Shown: positions 31,954 through 40,715 of the stretch, piece by piece
Numbering within the stretch: position 1 is the stretch's first letter
How the letters are laid out: each line of letters begins with the position of its first letter
NCBI GenBank assembly: GCA_947632555.1
Contig: CANRPU010000018.1
Coordinates: 1-44,459 of the forward strand
Length of the DNA: 44,459 nucleotides
Reading direction: 5' to 3'
Origin: an uncultured Lachnospiraceae bacterium
GTDB lineage: Bacteria > Bacillota > Clostridia > Lachnospirales > Lachnospiraceae
Position numbers and translations under genes: made by a program
The notes under the pieces: model-generated
Told to the model about the DNA's origin: nothing
The model's input: only the letters and a program-made list of their open reading frames with translations
Database searches by the model: none

Positions 31954-33141
31954 TCAATTTTCTGAAATGATCTTTTCCTGTCCTGCCTCTGCCGGACAGC
32001 CCTTCCAGCCCGTCACTTCCCGGATCTTGTCCGCCAGCTGCTTCGCCGCTTTTTGATGGGTTATTTCCGTAGGGTGATAATCCGCTACATATCCGTCCTC
32101 TAAAAGCTGCTCCGTAAACCGCATGGTAAAGATAGCAGGATCTCCGGTTTTTTCCCGGTAATCCTCCACCGCGCTCTCTAACACCGGACAGAGCCTGCTC
32201 CCCATGATCCCCAGGGTACAGAGGATCCCGGCTTTGGGATTCCTGCTTCTCACCTGCCCTAAAAATGCCGTATAGGCCCTGCGGTACTCTTCTTCCCTTT
32301 CCGCTATCCCCTGGGTGTAGCTGTCATCATTGGTCCCCAGATTGATCACCACCAGTTCCGCTTCCCGAACCGGTTCCCAGATCACTTCCTCCGGCTTCCT
32401 GCCCCGGTATTCCGCATAGGAAAATCCCAGCTTATCATAGTATCTGCTGAGTATCTGCTCCGGTTTCTTAGGCTCTCCTTCTCCCACATAACCGGAGATC
32501 AGGCCGTAGCCGCTTAAGCACACCATACTGTAATCCGCGTTCAGTTCCTTCGCCGCCAGATAGCCGTACGCCTTAGTCACGTCTTCCGTTTTGGTGGAAA
32601 AATGATGTTCCGCGCACGCATCGTCCACACCGTAGCCGCAGGTAATGGAATCCCCCACTATTTCCACATAACGCGGTTTCAAAGGCGCCGGATGGATGCC
32701 GTCCTCCGTTTCCGCCCCGATGGATAAGATCCCCACCGTAGACATGGCGGACTCCGAAAGCTTCACGATCTCCACCAGGCATTCCCGCGCTTCCCGGCTC
32801 TCCCAGACCACGTATTCTTTGCGCGGCGCATCCATCATATCGTCCACGACCCGCCGCCCGTTGACATAGACCGCTATACGGCAGTAAACGTCCTCTCCTT
32901 CAGACTGCGCCGCGGTATCCTGCTTTCCTCCGGCGGCAGCCTGCTCCGGCCGCGTATGGGTTTCCGGTTTCGGCGCCGCGGGTACGGCGGTACTGTCCCC
33001 CGCAAACGTGACCGCCGCCCTGGTCCCCTTAAAGGTAAACGCCGCCCCCGCGCCGGAAAAAGCCAGCCACAGCGTATTGTCCGCAAGGGCTGTCCTCCCC
33101 AGCGGTTTTACGTTCTCTTCGTTCGGAATATAAGTTTTCAT
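31954..33141 (-). CDS. CE2-type SGNH/GDSL acetyl-esterase
   Basis: 395 residues: an N-terminal jelly-roll-like domain (about 1-155), interrupted by a low-complexity insert rich in Pro, Ala, Glu and Gln (about 53-80), and a C-terminal SGNH hydrolase domain. Seen: EIVGDSITCGYG (nucleophile Ser near 192), VINLGTNDDSY, and DYHPTEITHQ with the catalytic His. The two-domain build is that of carbohydrate esterase family 2, which deacetylates xylo- or gluco-oligosaccharides. No signal peptide, so probably cytoplasmic. Last gene of the long minus-strand operon; no terminator is seen after it. Confidence 0.88.
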   Translation of the reverse strand: MKTYIPNEENVKPLGRTALADNTLWLAFSGAGAAFTFKGTRAAVTFAGDSTAVPAAPKPETHTRPEQAAAGGKQDTAAQSEGEDVYCRIAVYVNGRRVVDDMMDAPRKEYVVWESREARECLVEIVKLSESAMSTVGILSIGAETEDGIHPAPLKPRYVEIVGDSITCGYGVDDACAEHHFSTKTEDVTKAYGYLAAKELNADYSMVCLSGYGLISGYVGEGEPKKPEQILSRYYDKLGFSYAEYRGRKPEEVIWEPVREAELVVINLGTNDDSYTQGIAEREEEYRRAYTAFLGQVRSRNPKAGILCTLGIMGSRLCPVLESAVEDYREKTGDPAIFTMRFTEQLLEDGYVADYHPTEITHQKAAKQLADKIREVTGWKGCPAEAGQEKIISEN

Positions 33142-33176
33142 GGATATCCTTCTCCTTTATCTCCCTGCTTTTCCTT

Positions 33177-33662
33177 TTATTTATGATCCCTTTTCTCATT
33201 TGCCTTGGCGGATACTTCCAGCACCGTCAGTTTAGCCACCGCCGTTCTTTTCACCGCATCCTTATGATACGCGAAGTTCCTGGTTTCCTCGTACCGGTTC
33301 ATGATAACGTCATCTATGGCCCGCTGCTTTTCTTCTCCTTCCAGGAACGTGATGCCGGCAGTCCCCATAATACTTTTATAACGCATGGTAACGTTTTGGG
33401 TTTCCTGGATACAGTCCATGCCCAGGGGAATATCCATTTCAAAGGAACATTTTCCGTTCTTCCGCATCAATTCATATTTTCTTCCGGCCATAGCCCCGTG
33501 CACATAAAAATCAATCTGCCCGTTTTTTACGGTATAGGCAAAATTCAGAGGCACAATATAGGGAAAATCTCCGTCCGCAAGTCCTATCCTGATGATCTCG
33601 CATTCGTCCACTATGCCCAAAATCGTTTCAAAGTCCGTTACTTCCCTGTCCCTGCGCCGCAT
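33177..33662 (-). CDS. Pyridoxamine 5'-phosphate oxidase-related flavin protein (NimA-like)
   Basis: 161 residues of the split-barrel flavin-binding fold. The start MRRRDREVTDFETILGIVDECEIIRIGLADGDFPYIVPLNFAY is typical of the NimA-like group, which includes nitroimidazole reductases but mostly proteins of unknown function. Later KCSFEMDIPLG and RYKSIMGTAG fit too. GGAG precedes ATG. It is 32 bp after rsmI and 35 bp before the CE2 esterase, within the same transcript; no functional link is evident. Confidence 0.87.
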   Translation of the reverse strand: MRRRDREVTDFETILGIVDECEIIRIGLADGDFPYIVPLNFAYTVKNGQIDFYVHGAMAGRKYELMRKNGKCSFEMDIPLGMDCIQETQNVTMRYKSIMGTAGITFLEGEEKQRAIDDVIMNRYEETRNFAYHKDAVKRTAVAKLTVLEVSAKANEKRDHK

Positions 33663-33694
33663 AGCATCTTCTCCTTTCCCGCGCCGTCAGCCCC

Positions 33695-34543
33695 TCAGCC
33701 GCGTTCCCCATGCAGATACCGGTAAATTTCCCGTTTGCCCACGCCTCTGTCCCTGGCCACTCTTTTCATGGATTCCTTTTCGTCCAGACCTTCCTTTTGG
33801 TAACGGGCCATATGCTCTTCTATACTCATGGCCTCCCACCCGGAAATTTCTTCCTGCTTCTTTTCCCGGCGGCTCTTTCCTTCCACCACCAGCACATATT
33901 CCCCGCGCGGTTCCTCCGTTTCATATTTCTTCAGCGCCTCTTCCAGCGTAGTCGGCAGGATTGTTTCAAATTTCTTGGTCAGTTCCCTGCAAATGGTAAG
34001 TTTTCTGTTTCCCAAAGTTTCTGACAGCTGTGTCAATGTGCTTTTCAGATGATGGGGCGCTTCGTAAATAAGGATCGTGCGGCTTTCGCTTTCCAGTTCC
34101 TTAAGCACTTCCCGGCGCTCTTTTTTGTCCGCCGGGAGAAATCCCTCAAAACAGAAACGACGGGTGGAAAGCCCGGAAAGGGTAAGGGCCGTAATGCAGG
34201 CCGCCGGGCCGGGCAGACTGGTAACGGCGATCCCCTCCTCCTGGCACATCCGCACCAGTACTTCTCCCGGATCCGAAATGGCCGGCGTCCCCGCGTCCGT
34301 TATCAGCGCGATATCCTTTCCTTCCCGCAGCAACAGGATCAGCTGTTTCGCTTTTTCTACCTTGTTGTACTCATGATAACTGGTCATGGGCGTATGGATC
34401 TCAAACGCGTTCATCAGCTTTTTGCTGTTCCTGGTATCCTCCGCCGCGATCAGGTCCACTGCCTGTAAGGTATCTATGACACGGGGCGTCATATCCTGTA
34501 AATTTCCTATGGGTGTCGCGCACAAATAAAGCATTCCCGCCAT
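33695..34543 (-). CDS. rsmI: 16S rRNA (cytidine(1402)-2'-O)-methyltransferase
   Basis: 282 residues, tetrapyrrole methylase fold using S-adenosylmethionine to methylate C1402 of 16S rRNA. Seen: MLYLCATPIGNLQDMTPRVIDTL, AAEDTRNSKKLM, ALITDAGTPAISDPG, and LPGPAACITAL. An ATG at 34543 with AGAGG ahead is chosen; longer frames run into trmN6. It lies 13 bp after trmN6, the same order as yabB-rsmI in Bacillus. Confidence 0.96.
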   Translation of the reverse strand: MAGMLYLCATPIGNLQDMTPRVIDTLQAVDLIAAEDTRNSKKLMNAFEIHTPMTSYHEYNKVEKAKQLILLLREGKDIALITDAGTPAISDPGEVLVRMCQEEGIAVTSLPGPAACITALTLSGLSTRRFCFEGFLPADKKERREVLKELESESRTILIYEAPHHLKSTLTQLSETLGNRKLTICRELTKKFETILPTTLEEALKKYETEEPRGEYVLVVEGKSRREKKQEEISGWEAMSIEEHMARYQKEGLDEKESMKRVARDRGVGKREIYRYLHGERG

Positions 34544-34556
34544 AATGACCTCTTTC

Positions 34557-35297
34557 TCAGTATCCGTAAATTTCATAAATTTCCGGCATATATACATCCG
34601 GCGCGCTGTAAATGATCAGGGGCTTTTCCACGGTCATCCGGCTCCTTCCGCCCCGCACGCCTTCCAGCAGCACCATATTGGGTTCCTTGTCCACAAAGGG
34701 ATATACCAGCCGCATCCGTTTTGGCTCCAGCCTGTACTTTGTCATGGTATTGATGATCTCCGCCAGCCGGAACGGTCTGTGTACCAGGAAAAAATGTCCC
34801 CCGGGCTTCAAAAGCAGCGCGGTCTGCCTGACCACATCCTCCAGCGTGCACAACAGCTCATGCCGCGCGATGGCCTTGGATGCTTCCGGGTTTCGCAGGC
34901 CATGGGAATCCACCATATAAGGGGGATTGCAGGTTATCACGTCAAAAGAGGCAGGCGGAAACAACCGGTCTGCCTCTTTGATATCTCCCGTTACGATCTC
35001 TATCTTGGAAGAAAGGGCGTTCAACTCTACGCTGCGCCTTGCCATATCGGCGCTTTCCTCCTGTATCTCCAGTCCCGTCAAACGCGCGGCGGGCGTCCTG
35101 GCTTCCAGCAGGATCGGAATGATACCTGTTCCCGTGCCCAGATCCAGCACGGTCCCTCCCGGTTTTACCGAGGCAAATCCGGCAAGCAGGACCGCATCCA
35201 TGCCGAAGCAAAACCGCTCCGGATTCTGGATGATCCGGTATCCGTTCCTCTGCAGTTCATCCAGGCGTTCCTTATCCTTCAGTCTGACTTCCTTCAA
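34557..35297 (-). CDS. trmN6: tRNA1(Val) adenine-N6-methyltransferase-like protein
   Basis: 246 residues, matching the YabB/TrmN6 family that methylates A37 of a valine tRNA. Seen: NGYRIIQNPERFCFGMDAVLLAGFA, the cofactor loop DLGTGTGIIPILL, and the N6-adenine catalytic NPPY (VITCNPPYMVD). The open frame extends further upstream, but that part only shadows the low-complexity end of ricT. A TTG at 35297, after AAGGAAAG, gives the usual family length and overlaps ricT by 26 bp; this start is inferred. It precedes rsmI. Confidence 0.9.
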   Translation of the reverse strand: MKEVRLKDKERLDELQRNGYRIIQNPERFCFGMDAVLLAGFASVKPGGTVLDLGTGTGIIPILLEARTPAARLTGLEIQEESADMARRSVELNALSSKIEIVTGDIKEADRLFPPASFDVITCNPPYMVDSHGLRNPEASKAIARHELLCTLEDVVRQTALLLKPGGHFFLVHRPFRLAEIINTMTKYRLEPKRMRLVYPFVDKEPNMVLLEGVRGGRSRMTVEKPLIIYSAPDVYMPEIYEIYGY

Positions 35298-36480
35298 AAC
35301 CGGTCTTTCCTTCCTTTTTCCCGTTTCTGTTGTTATGGCGGTTTCGGGGCCGGTACTCTCTGGAAGATTCTCCCTGGCGTTCTCCACGGGATTCCCCTTC
35401 CTGCCTGCTCTCCTGATGATTGTCCCGCCTGCCGCCTTTGTTCCGCTGTCCGTTCCGCCTGTCCCTGTTTTCTTCCCGGTTTTCGCCGCCGCGGCCTTCC
35501 CTTTTGTTTCGGTTTCTTTCCTGTCTGTTCCCGTCACTCTTATGGGACAGCCGCTCTTCCTGCGCGGTCTGGCTTTCTTCCTGGCCCTCTTCCCGCTCCT
35601 CGGTTTCCAGCTGCTCCAGCTCTTTCATCTCTTCCGCCGTCAGTTCCAGGCGCTCCTTCTTTCCGTGCTTCCTCCTAAACTGCAGATCTTCCGCTTTATA
35701 CTCATGGATTTCCTTTTCATCGTTGACGTCCACTACCACCTTTACCAGCTGCCGCAGCACATTCACGCTCTGTACCTCGCCCTGCAGCCCGTCCGCCGTG
35801 ACCACATGATCCCCTATTCCCGGCAGCTTTCGATTCAGCTCTTCATAGGTATCTTCCTCATGCTTTAAGCAGCACATCAGCCTGCCGCACACGCCGGATA
35901 TTTTGGTAGGATTCAGGGAAAGATTCTGCTCTTTCGCCATTTTAATGGATACCGGTATAAATTCGGAAAGATAAGTATGGCAGCAGAGCGGACGGCCGCA
36001 GATGCCAATGCCTCCTACCGTCTTTGTTTCATCTCTGACGCCTATCTGCCGAAGCTCGATACGGGTTTTAAATACGCCGGCCAGGTCCTTCACCAGCTCC
36101 CGGAAGTCGATCCTGCCGTCGGCGGTAAAATAAAACAATACTTTATTGTTATCAAAAGTGTATTCCGCGTCGATCAGCTTCATTTCCAGGCCATGCGCCT
36201 GGATCTTTTCCAGACAGATGCGAAAAGCTTCCTTCTCCTTTTCCTTATTGGCGGCCTCCTGCTCAATGTCCCGCTGATTGGCGATCCTCAAAACCGGTTT
36301 TAACGGCTGTACGACCTTATCGTCCTCCACCTCTCTGGGCGCGCTCACTACTGTTCCGAACTCTATTCCTCTGGCCGTTTCCACGATCACGTGGTCATCT
36401 CTTTTTACTTCAAAATCCAGCGGGTCAAAAAAATAAACTTTCCCCGCGGTACGAAATCTCACTCCTATTACTTTTACCAT
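35272..36480 (-). CDS. ricT: PSP1-domain protein RicT (YaaT) with long disordered tail
   Basis: 402 residues. The N-terminal 265 or so match RicT/YaaT: VGVRFRTAGKVYFFDP-type start, GTVVSAPREV, and the cysteine sets CGRPLCC and CGRLMCC that hold iron-sulphur clusters in the RicA-RicF-RicT complex, which guides RNase Y mRNA processing and affects sporulation in Bacillus. The remaining 130 residues are almost only Glu, Arg, Gly, Asn, Gln and Lys with RGGEN-like motifs, an expected disordered, possibly RNA-binding tail that the Bacillus protein lacks. GGAGG lies seven bases before ATG. RicA and RicF are not in the window. Confidence 0.93.
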   Translation of the reverse strand: MVKVIGVRFRTAGKVYFFDPLDFEVKRDDHVIVETARGIEFGTVVSAPREVEDDKVVQPLKPVLRIANQRDIEQEAANKEKEKEAFRICLEKIQAHGLEMKLIDAEYTFDNNKVLFYFTADGRIDFRELVKDLAGVFKTRIELRQIGVRDETKTVGGIGICGRPLCCHTYLSEFIPVSIKMAKEQNLSLNPTKISGVCGRLMCCLKHEEDTYEELNRKLPGIGDHVVTADGLQGEVQSVNVLRQLVKVVVDVNDEKEIHEYKAEDLQFRRKHGKKERLELTAEEMKELEQLETEEREEGQEESQTAQEERLSHKSDGNRQERNRNKREGRGGENREENRDRRNGQRNKGGRRDNHQESRQEGESRGERQGESSREYRPRNRHNNRNGKKEGKTGFEGSQTEG

Positions 36481-36550
36481 TTACAAGCCTCCATGTCCTA
36501 TACCGTCTGGCTTCTGCCACTTGTTATTATAGCATGCCTTTTTCCGCGGC

Positions 36551-37543
36551 TCAACCGTTTTCCTGTATTTCCAGAAACAGGAGTTCCATGGTCAATTCAA
36601 AATTTACATTTGCTTCCAGACGTTTTTTGGCCCGTGAAAGCGCTTTGAGCACAGACTCTATTCCCTCATAGGAAGTCCTGGCCGCCACGCGCTTGATGTT
36701 CTGAAACTCTTCCCTGAAGATCAGGTGGTTGGCGTCCTTAGTCGCTTTGAATAAAAGGACATCCCTGTACCAGACCGCCAGAATATCCAGATAATCCCCG
36801 GCGTCCATTTGATAATCCCCGATCTTTTTAATGGCCGCAGACATTTCGTTTACGTCCATTTCCCGAATATACTTTAACAGGGACAGCGCCTCTTCCTCTA
36901 TCTGCTCAAAATCCTCGCTGACCGCAAGGTGCTTGGCCTTTCCGATATTTCCTCTGGCAAACGCCGCGCACACCTCCGCCTTATAATCCGGTATCTGCAG
37001 CTGGTTCATCAGAAACTCCTTCACCAGCGCATCGGAAACCGGTTTCATGTGCAGCACCACGCAGCGGCTCAGAATGGTGGGCAGCAGCGCGTTCACATTG
37101 CCGGTGAGCAGCAGGATCACCGCGTAAGCCGGCGGTTCCTCCAGAGTTTTCAACAGCGCGTTCTGCGCCTGCGCGGTCATCTTTTCCGCCTCGTTAATGA
37201 TATATATCTTGTATGGATTATCGTAGGGCTTGATCGCCACATTTCCGTTTACCTGTTCCCGGATATCGTCCACGCTGATGGAGCCGGGCTTTTCATGTAC
37301 CACCCGGATGATATCCATATGGTTCCCGGAAAGCGCCTGCCTGCAGGAACGGCATTCCTGACACGGCTTTTCGCCTTCCCCCGCGCACTGCAGCGCCATG
37401 GCGAAGATCTGCGCTATGTATTCCTTTCCCGCGAACCTTTCGCCTTCAATAATGTACGCGTGGGAAATCTTTCCCGTGGAAATGGCGTTCCGCAGATGTT
37501 CCTTGATCTGTTCCTGCCCTATAATATCCTGAAATCCCGCCAT
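36551..37543 (-). CDS. holB: DNA polymerase III subunit delta'
   Basis: 330 residues, clamp-loader AAA+ subunit. Seen: MAGFQDIIGQEQIKEHLRNAI, a degenerate nucleotide loop GERFAGKEYI, a zinc knuckle (CAGEGEKPCQECRSC), VDDIREQVNGNV, INEAEKMTAQAQNALLKTLEEPP, and TILSRC. As normal for delta', the P-loop is not suited to hydrolysis. Between yaaR and ricT, the conserved order of Firmicutes. Confidence 0.95.
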   Translation of the reverse strand: MAGFQDIIGQEQIKEHLRNAISTGKISHAYIIEGERFAGKEYIAQIFAMALQCAGEGEKPCQECRSCRQALSGNHMDIIRVVHEKPGSISVDDIREQVNGNVAIKPYDNPYKIYIINEAEKMTAQAQNALLKTLEEPPAYAVILLLTGNVNALLPTILSRCVVLHMKPVSDALVKEFLMNQLQIPDYKAEVCAAFARGNIGKAKHLAVSEDFEQIEEEALSLLKYIREMDVNEMSAAIKKIGDYQMDAGDYLDILAVWYRDVLLFKATKDANHLIFREEFQNIKRVAARTSYEGIESVLKALSRAKKRLEANVNFELTMELLFLEIQENG

Positions 37544-37578
37544 ATCTTTTCCTTCCCTTCTCTGCCGGCCGCCTTTTG

Positions 37579-38019
37579 TCAGGTAAAAATATCCAGTAGC
37601 AGCCCCTTGATCTCTCCGATCTTGCTTAAGATAGCCAGATTGTCCTTCTCATCCTTCACCAGTTCCCGGGCCAGCTCGTCCAGATTTTCATCTACCAGAC
37701 GGATGATGCCGTATACCCTGTGCCGCCCCCGCTTATCCAGAAAATTTTCTCTGGAAAAGGAGTGGGACCTTGTGACAACTTCGTTTAAAAATTCCTTTAC
37801 CAGACCGCGGTAGCGCTTCATATCGCGTACATCCCTGCGCTTATAAAGCCGCTCTCCCTGCATGGTGATCTCTTCCATCAAACCCTGCAGCCTGGTCTGC
37901 AGTTCCGTTTCCTCAATATGGCTGGCAAGCATGAACTTAAAGTTTCCGTCCGCCTGCTGCGTTTCTCTGGCCGCCTGGGTCTGCTGCACCTGCCGCGTCT
38001 GATCCACCTTAATGTCCAT
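37579..38019 (-). CDS. yaaR: YaaR family protein (DUF327)
   Basis: 146 residues, helical, unknown function. The segments [54 protein letters not shown] match YaaR, always encoded just ahead of holB in Firmicutes. A Gln/Thr-rich start ([14 protein letters not shown]) is probably unstructured. GGGAGG precedes ATG. Confidence 0.93.
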   Translation of the reverse strand: MDIKVDQTRQVQQTQAARETQQADGNFKFMLASHIEETELQTRLQGLMEEITMQGERLYKRRDVRDMKRYRGLVKEFLNEVVTRSHSFSRENFLDKRGRHRVYGIIRLVDENLDELARELVKDEKDNLAILSKIGEIKGLLLDIFT

Positions 38020-38035
38020 ACGCTTACCTCCCTTC

Positions 38036-38623
38036 TTACAGCCGTTCGGCGATATATTCCCGTATCTCTTTTAAGCAGTTCTCCAGATCATCGTTGCGAA
38101 ACCGCCTGCGGATACCTGCTCTCTCAATCTTTTCTTCGGCAAAATCCTCGCTGTCCGCAAGAAAGCGCCGGCACATTTCTTCATATTTGGGGGTTTTCTG
38201 CATTTTTTCCCTCTCCAGGGCCCTCTGCAGCCGCTCCCCGTCATCCAGTTCGATCAGTACCGGCACCATGCGCTCTGCCCCAAAATAATCCCGTATACTC
38301 TCATACGCCTGCAGTGTGCCAATGCCGATACAGCTCTGTTTTTCCGGCAGGATCTGTCCGTCATCCAGGGTAAAATACCGCCAAAGTCCGTGGTAAGTCT
38401 GATAAGCCCTGTGCTCTATCACCCTTCCCGACGCCAGCTCCTTCTGAAAGCCTTCTTCGTCGGTAAAATAATATTCCACTCCGTTTTTCTCCCCGGCCCG
38501 GATCGGTCTGGTGGTATAGGGAATGATCCTTTTCAAGTTCAGAAAATTTTCCTGTACCAGCCGTTTGTACAGCGTGTCCTTTCCCGTGGAGCTTTTTCCC
38601 ATCAGATATACAATCTTGCCCAT
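38036..38623 (-). CDS. Guanylate kinase-like nucleotide kinase
   Basis: 195 residues resembling guanylate kinase: an N-terminal P-loop GKSSTGKDT, the [22 protein letters not shown] block that binds GMP in the family, and a helical end. The loop differs from the usual GPSGAGKST in having Asp after the Lys. It occupies the place where Bacillus has thymidylate kinase (tmk) between yaaO and yaaR. It may be a paralogue of the housekeeping Gmk with another substrate or role (inference). GAGG lies about ten bases ahead of ATG. Confidence 0.85.
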   Translation of the reverse strand: MGKIVYLMGKSSTGKDTLYKRLVQENFLNLKRIIPYTTRPIRAGEKNGVEYYFTDEEGFQKELASGRVIEHRAYQTYHGLWRYFTLDDGQILPEKQSCIGIGTLQAYESIRDYFGAERMVPVLIELDDGERLQRALEREKMQKTPKYEEMCRRFLADSEDFAEEKIERAGIRRRFRNDDLENCLKEIREYIAERL

Positions 38624-38668
38624 CGCCGCGCTACCTCTGTCAACTGTTTCCTGTTCCCCGTATCCCTT

Positions 38669-40132
38669 TTATCTTTCCTGACGCTTCAGTACCGTTACCA
38701 TCGCTTCCATGCCGGCAGCCCGCGCTTCCGATCCCATCCGCTCTCCGCCGGCGGACGATACCCCGGTCACGCGCAGGCCGTTTTCCACACAGCGCCGTAT
38801 ATAACCGCAGATCTCTTCCGTAAAACACTCCCCCGGCACCAGCAGCGGGATGCCCGGCGGATAAAGAAACACAAACTCCGACGCTGTCCTTCCCGCCGCG
38901 CGGGACAGCGGGATCTTCTCCCCGGTCCGTTCCCACGCTTCCCCCGGGGAAAGCGCCCGCGGCGGCAGACGGTTAATGTCCGGCCAGGAGAACTCTTTTG
39001 GTTTTTCGCCCCCGTCAGATCCCTCCCGCAGTTCTTTGTCCGTTTCCAGCAGAGCCCGCGTCATGCGGCAAAATCCTTCCTCCGTATCTCCTATGGTAAA
39101 CATGGCAAGAACGTAATTGCCCGCCGCCATTTCCGGCTGCAGCCGATAACGCTCCAAAAGCCTTTCGTAAAGCTCTTTTCCGGTAAGGGTCCCGCTTCTA
39201 TCCGTTATGACCAGCTTTCCCTTGTCCATGCCCTCCGTCCTCAGAAAACGCAGACAGCGGCATTGTTCCAGTTCCGCCAGCATCGTATCCCATCTGCGCA
39301 GAAACGCGCCGAACAGCTCCTCCGCTCTCCCCGCCGTTATCTCCAGCGCCTCTTCCATGGCCGCCATCAACACATAGGATGGGCTGCTGCTTTGGTAAAT
39401 ACTTAAAAAGCGCCTCAGTTTCCGCCTGTCCGCCAGATTTCCGTTTACATGCAGCAGCGCCGTCTGCGTAGGTGACGGCAGTGTTTTATGAAGGCTCTGT
39501 ATCACCATATCCGCGCCCAGGCGGCTGCTGTTTTGAGGCCAAGCCGGATGAAATCCCAGGTGGGCGCCGTGGGCTTCGTCCACGATCAGGGGAATGCCCC
39601 TGGCATGGACAATTTTCGCGATTTCCTCAATATCCGATACGATCCCCTCATAGGTAGGCGAAACCAGAAATACCGCCCGGATATCCGGCTCTTCCGCCAG
39701 CGCCTTCTCCACCTGCCGGGGCCGGATCCGGTCCCGGCAGCCGAATCCCTCTATGGAGTCTGCCGTCAGATACCGCGCATCCAGGTTCCGCAGATAAACC
39801 GCGTGATACGCCGAACGGTGGGCGCCGCGGTCCAGCAGGATCTTTCCGTCCTGGGGCACCGCCGCGGAAATGGCAGCCAGCACGCCCGCCGTACTGCCGT
39901 TTATCAGATAAAAGCTCTCCTCCGCGCCATAAACGCGGGCCGCTTTTTCCTGCAGACGCTTTAGGATGCCATCCGCGTCATGCAGATTGTCAAATCCGTC
40001 TATTTCCGTAATATCCAAAGAGGCTATCCTTTCCAGGACACTGCCTCCCAGCCGTCTTTTATGCCCGGGCATATGATAGGGGTAATACCCGCTTTCGTCA
40101 TACGCCTTTAATTTTTCGTAAAGCTCACCCAT
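38669..40132 (-). CDS. PLP-dependent Orn/Lys/Arg decarboxylase family protein (YaaO/SpeA-like)
   Basis: 487 residues, fold I PLP enzyme. Seen: YHMPGHKRR at the start, STAGVLAAISA, VDEAHGAHLGFHP with the PLP-pairing Asp, the Schiff-base Lys in SLHKTLPSPTQTALLH, and C-terminal PPGIPLLVPGE. The group lacks the extra N-terminal domain of inducible decarboxylases and includes biosynthetic arginine decarboxylases and YaaO; the substrate here is not certain. It would feed polyamine synthesis. ATG overlaps the end of the HD gene by 8 bp (coupled translation), with GGGG ahead. Confidence 0.92.
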   Translation of the reverse strand: MGELYEKLKAYDESGYYPYHMPGHKRRLGGSVLERIASLDITEIDGFDNLHDADGILKRLQEKAARVYGAEESFYLINGSTAGVLAAISAAVPQDGKILLDRGAHRSAYHAVYLRNLDARYLTADSIEGFGCRDRIRPRQVEKALAEEPDIRAVFLVSPTYEGIVSDIEEIAKIVHARGIPLIVDEAHGAHLGFHPAWPQNSSRLGADMVIQSLHKTLPSPTQTALLHVNGNLADRRKLRRFLSIYQSSSPSYVLMAAMEEALEITAGRAEELFGAFLRRWDTMLAELEQCRCLRFLRTEGMDKGKLVITDRSGTLTGKELYERLLERYRLQPEMAAGNYVLAMFTIGDTEEGFCRMTRALLETDKELREGSDGGEKPKEFSWPDINRLPPRALSPGEAWERTGEKIPLSRAAGRTASEFVFLYPPGIPLLVPGECFTEEICGYIRRCVENGLRVTGVSSAGGERMGSEARAAGMEAMVTVLKRQER

Positions 40133-40664
40133 ACCTGCGCCCCTGATGTATCCCTATGGTTTCCAGCAGGGAGCACCACTTGTCAGCCGTAGTTACGATC
40201 CACGCCTCTCTGCAGACAGGCGGTATCACGGTAAGCGGCCACATATGCTTCCGTATGATATCCTGTTCCCGCTGCGTCAGTACATACTCCTTCGCCGCGT
40301 TTTCCAGCGCCACGGAAGGATGGTAGAAGCCATGCGGCTTAAGCCGCGCGCGCTTCCTGTCATGCCAGTCATAGAGAAAATAATCATGAAGCAGCGCGCC
40401 CCGTATCAGTTCTCCCCTGCTGCAGGCGATGCCCAGTTTCGCTAATTTGTCGCTGATCGCCAGACTGTACCTGGCCACATTCATGCTGTGCCCCTTTACG
40501 CTCATATTCCCGTGCTGTATGTAAGTTCCGGTACGTTTAAAATTGGGAGAACCCAGAATATCCGGCGCGTTCTTTCTGATCTCCCTGTACAGCCTGCGAT
40601 GTTTCGCGTACTGCTGCTTCCACTGTGCCGCCTGCCTGAACGTTCTCTGTCCGCTTTTCTGCAT
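40125..40664 (-). CDS. HD-domain phosphohydrolase
   Basis: 179 residues. HD motif residues: HSMNVARYSLAI (first His), LLHDYFLYDWHD (the HD pair) and a later Asp in VTTADKWCSLLE. Metal-dependent phosphohydrolases of this type act on nucleotides or related compounds; the substrate cannot be told. It follows a basic, helical N-terminal stretch. It is the first gene of the long operon; a weak -10 (TACAAT, minus strand, 40699-40704) lies 35 bp ahead of it. Confidence 0.88.
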   Translation of the reverse strand: MQKSGQRTFRQAAQWKQQYAKHRRLYREIRKNAPDILGSPNFKRTGTYIQHGNMSVKGHSMNVARYSLAISDKLAKLGIACSRGELIRGALLHDYFLYDWHDRKRARLKPHGFYHPSVALENAAKEYVLTQREQDIIRKHMWPLTVIPPVCREAWIVTTADKWCSLLETIGIHQGRRYG

Positions 40665-40715
40665 ACCCGCCTCTTTTCTCCAAAAAGCCTCTTACGCTAT
40701 TGTATTTCGCGATCT

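Noticed and set aside
36551..37543. Degenerate P-loop of HolB as a sign of decay
   Set aside because: Delta' subunits normally lack ATP hydrolysis; the remaining motifs are intact.
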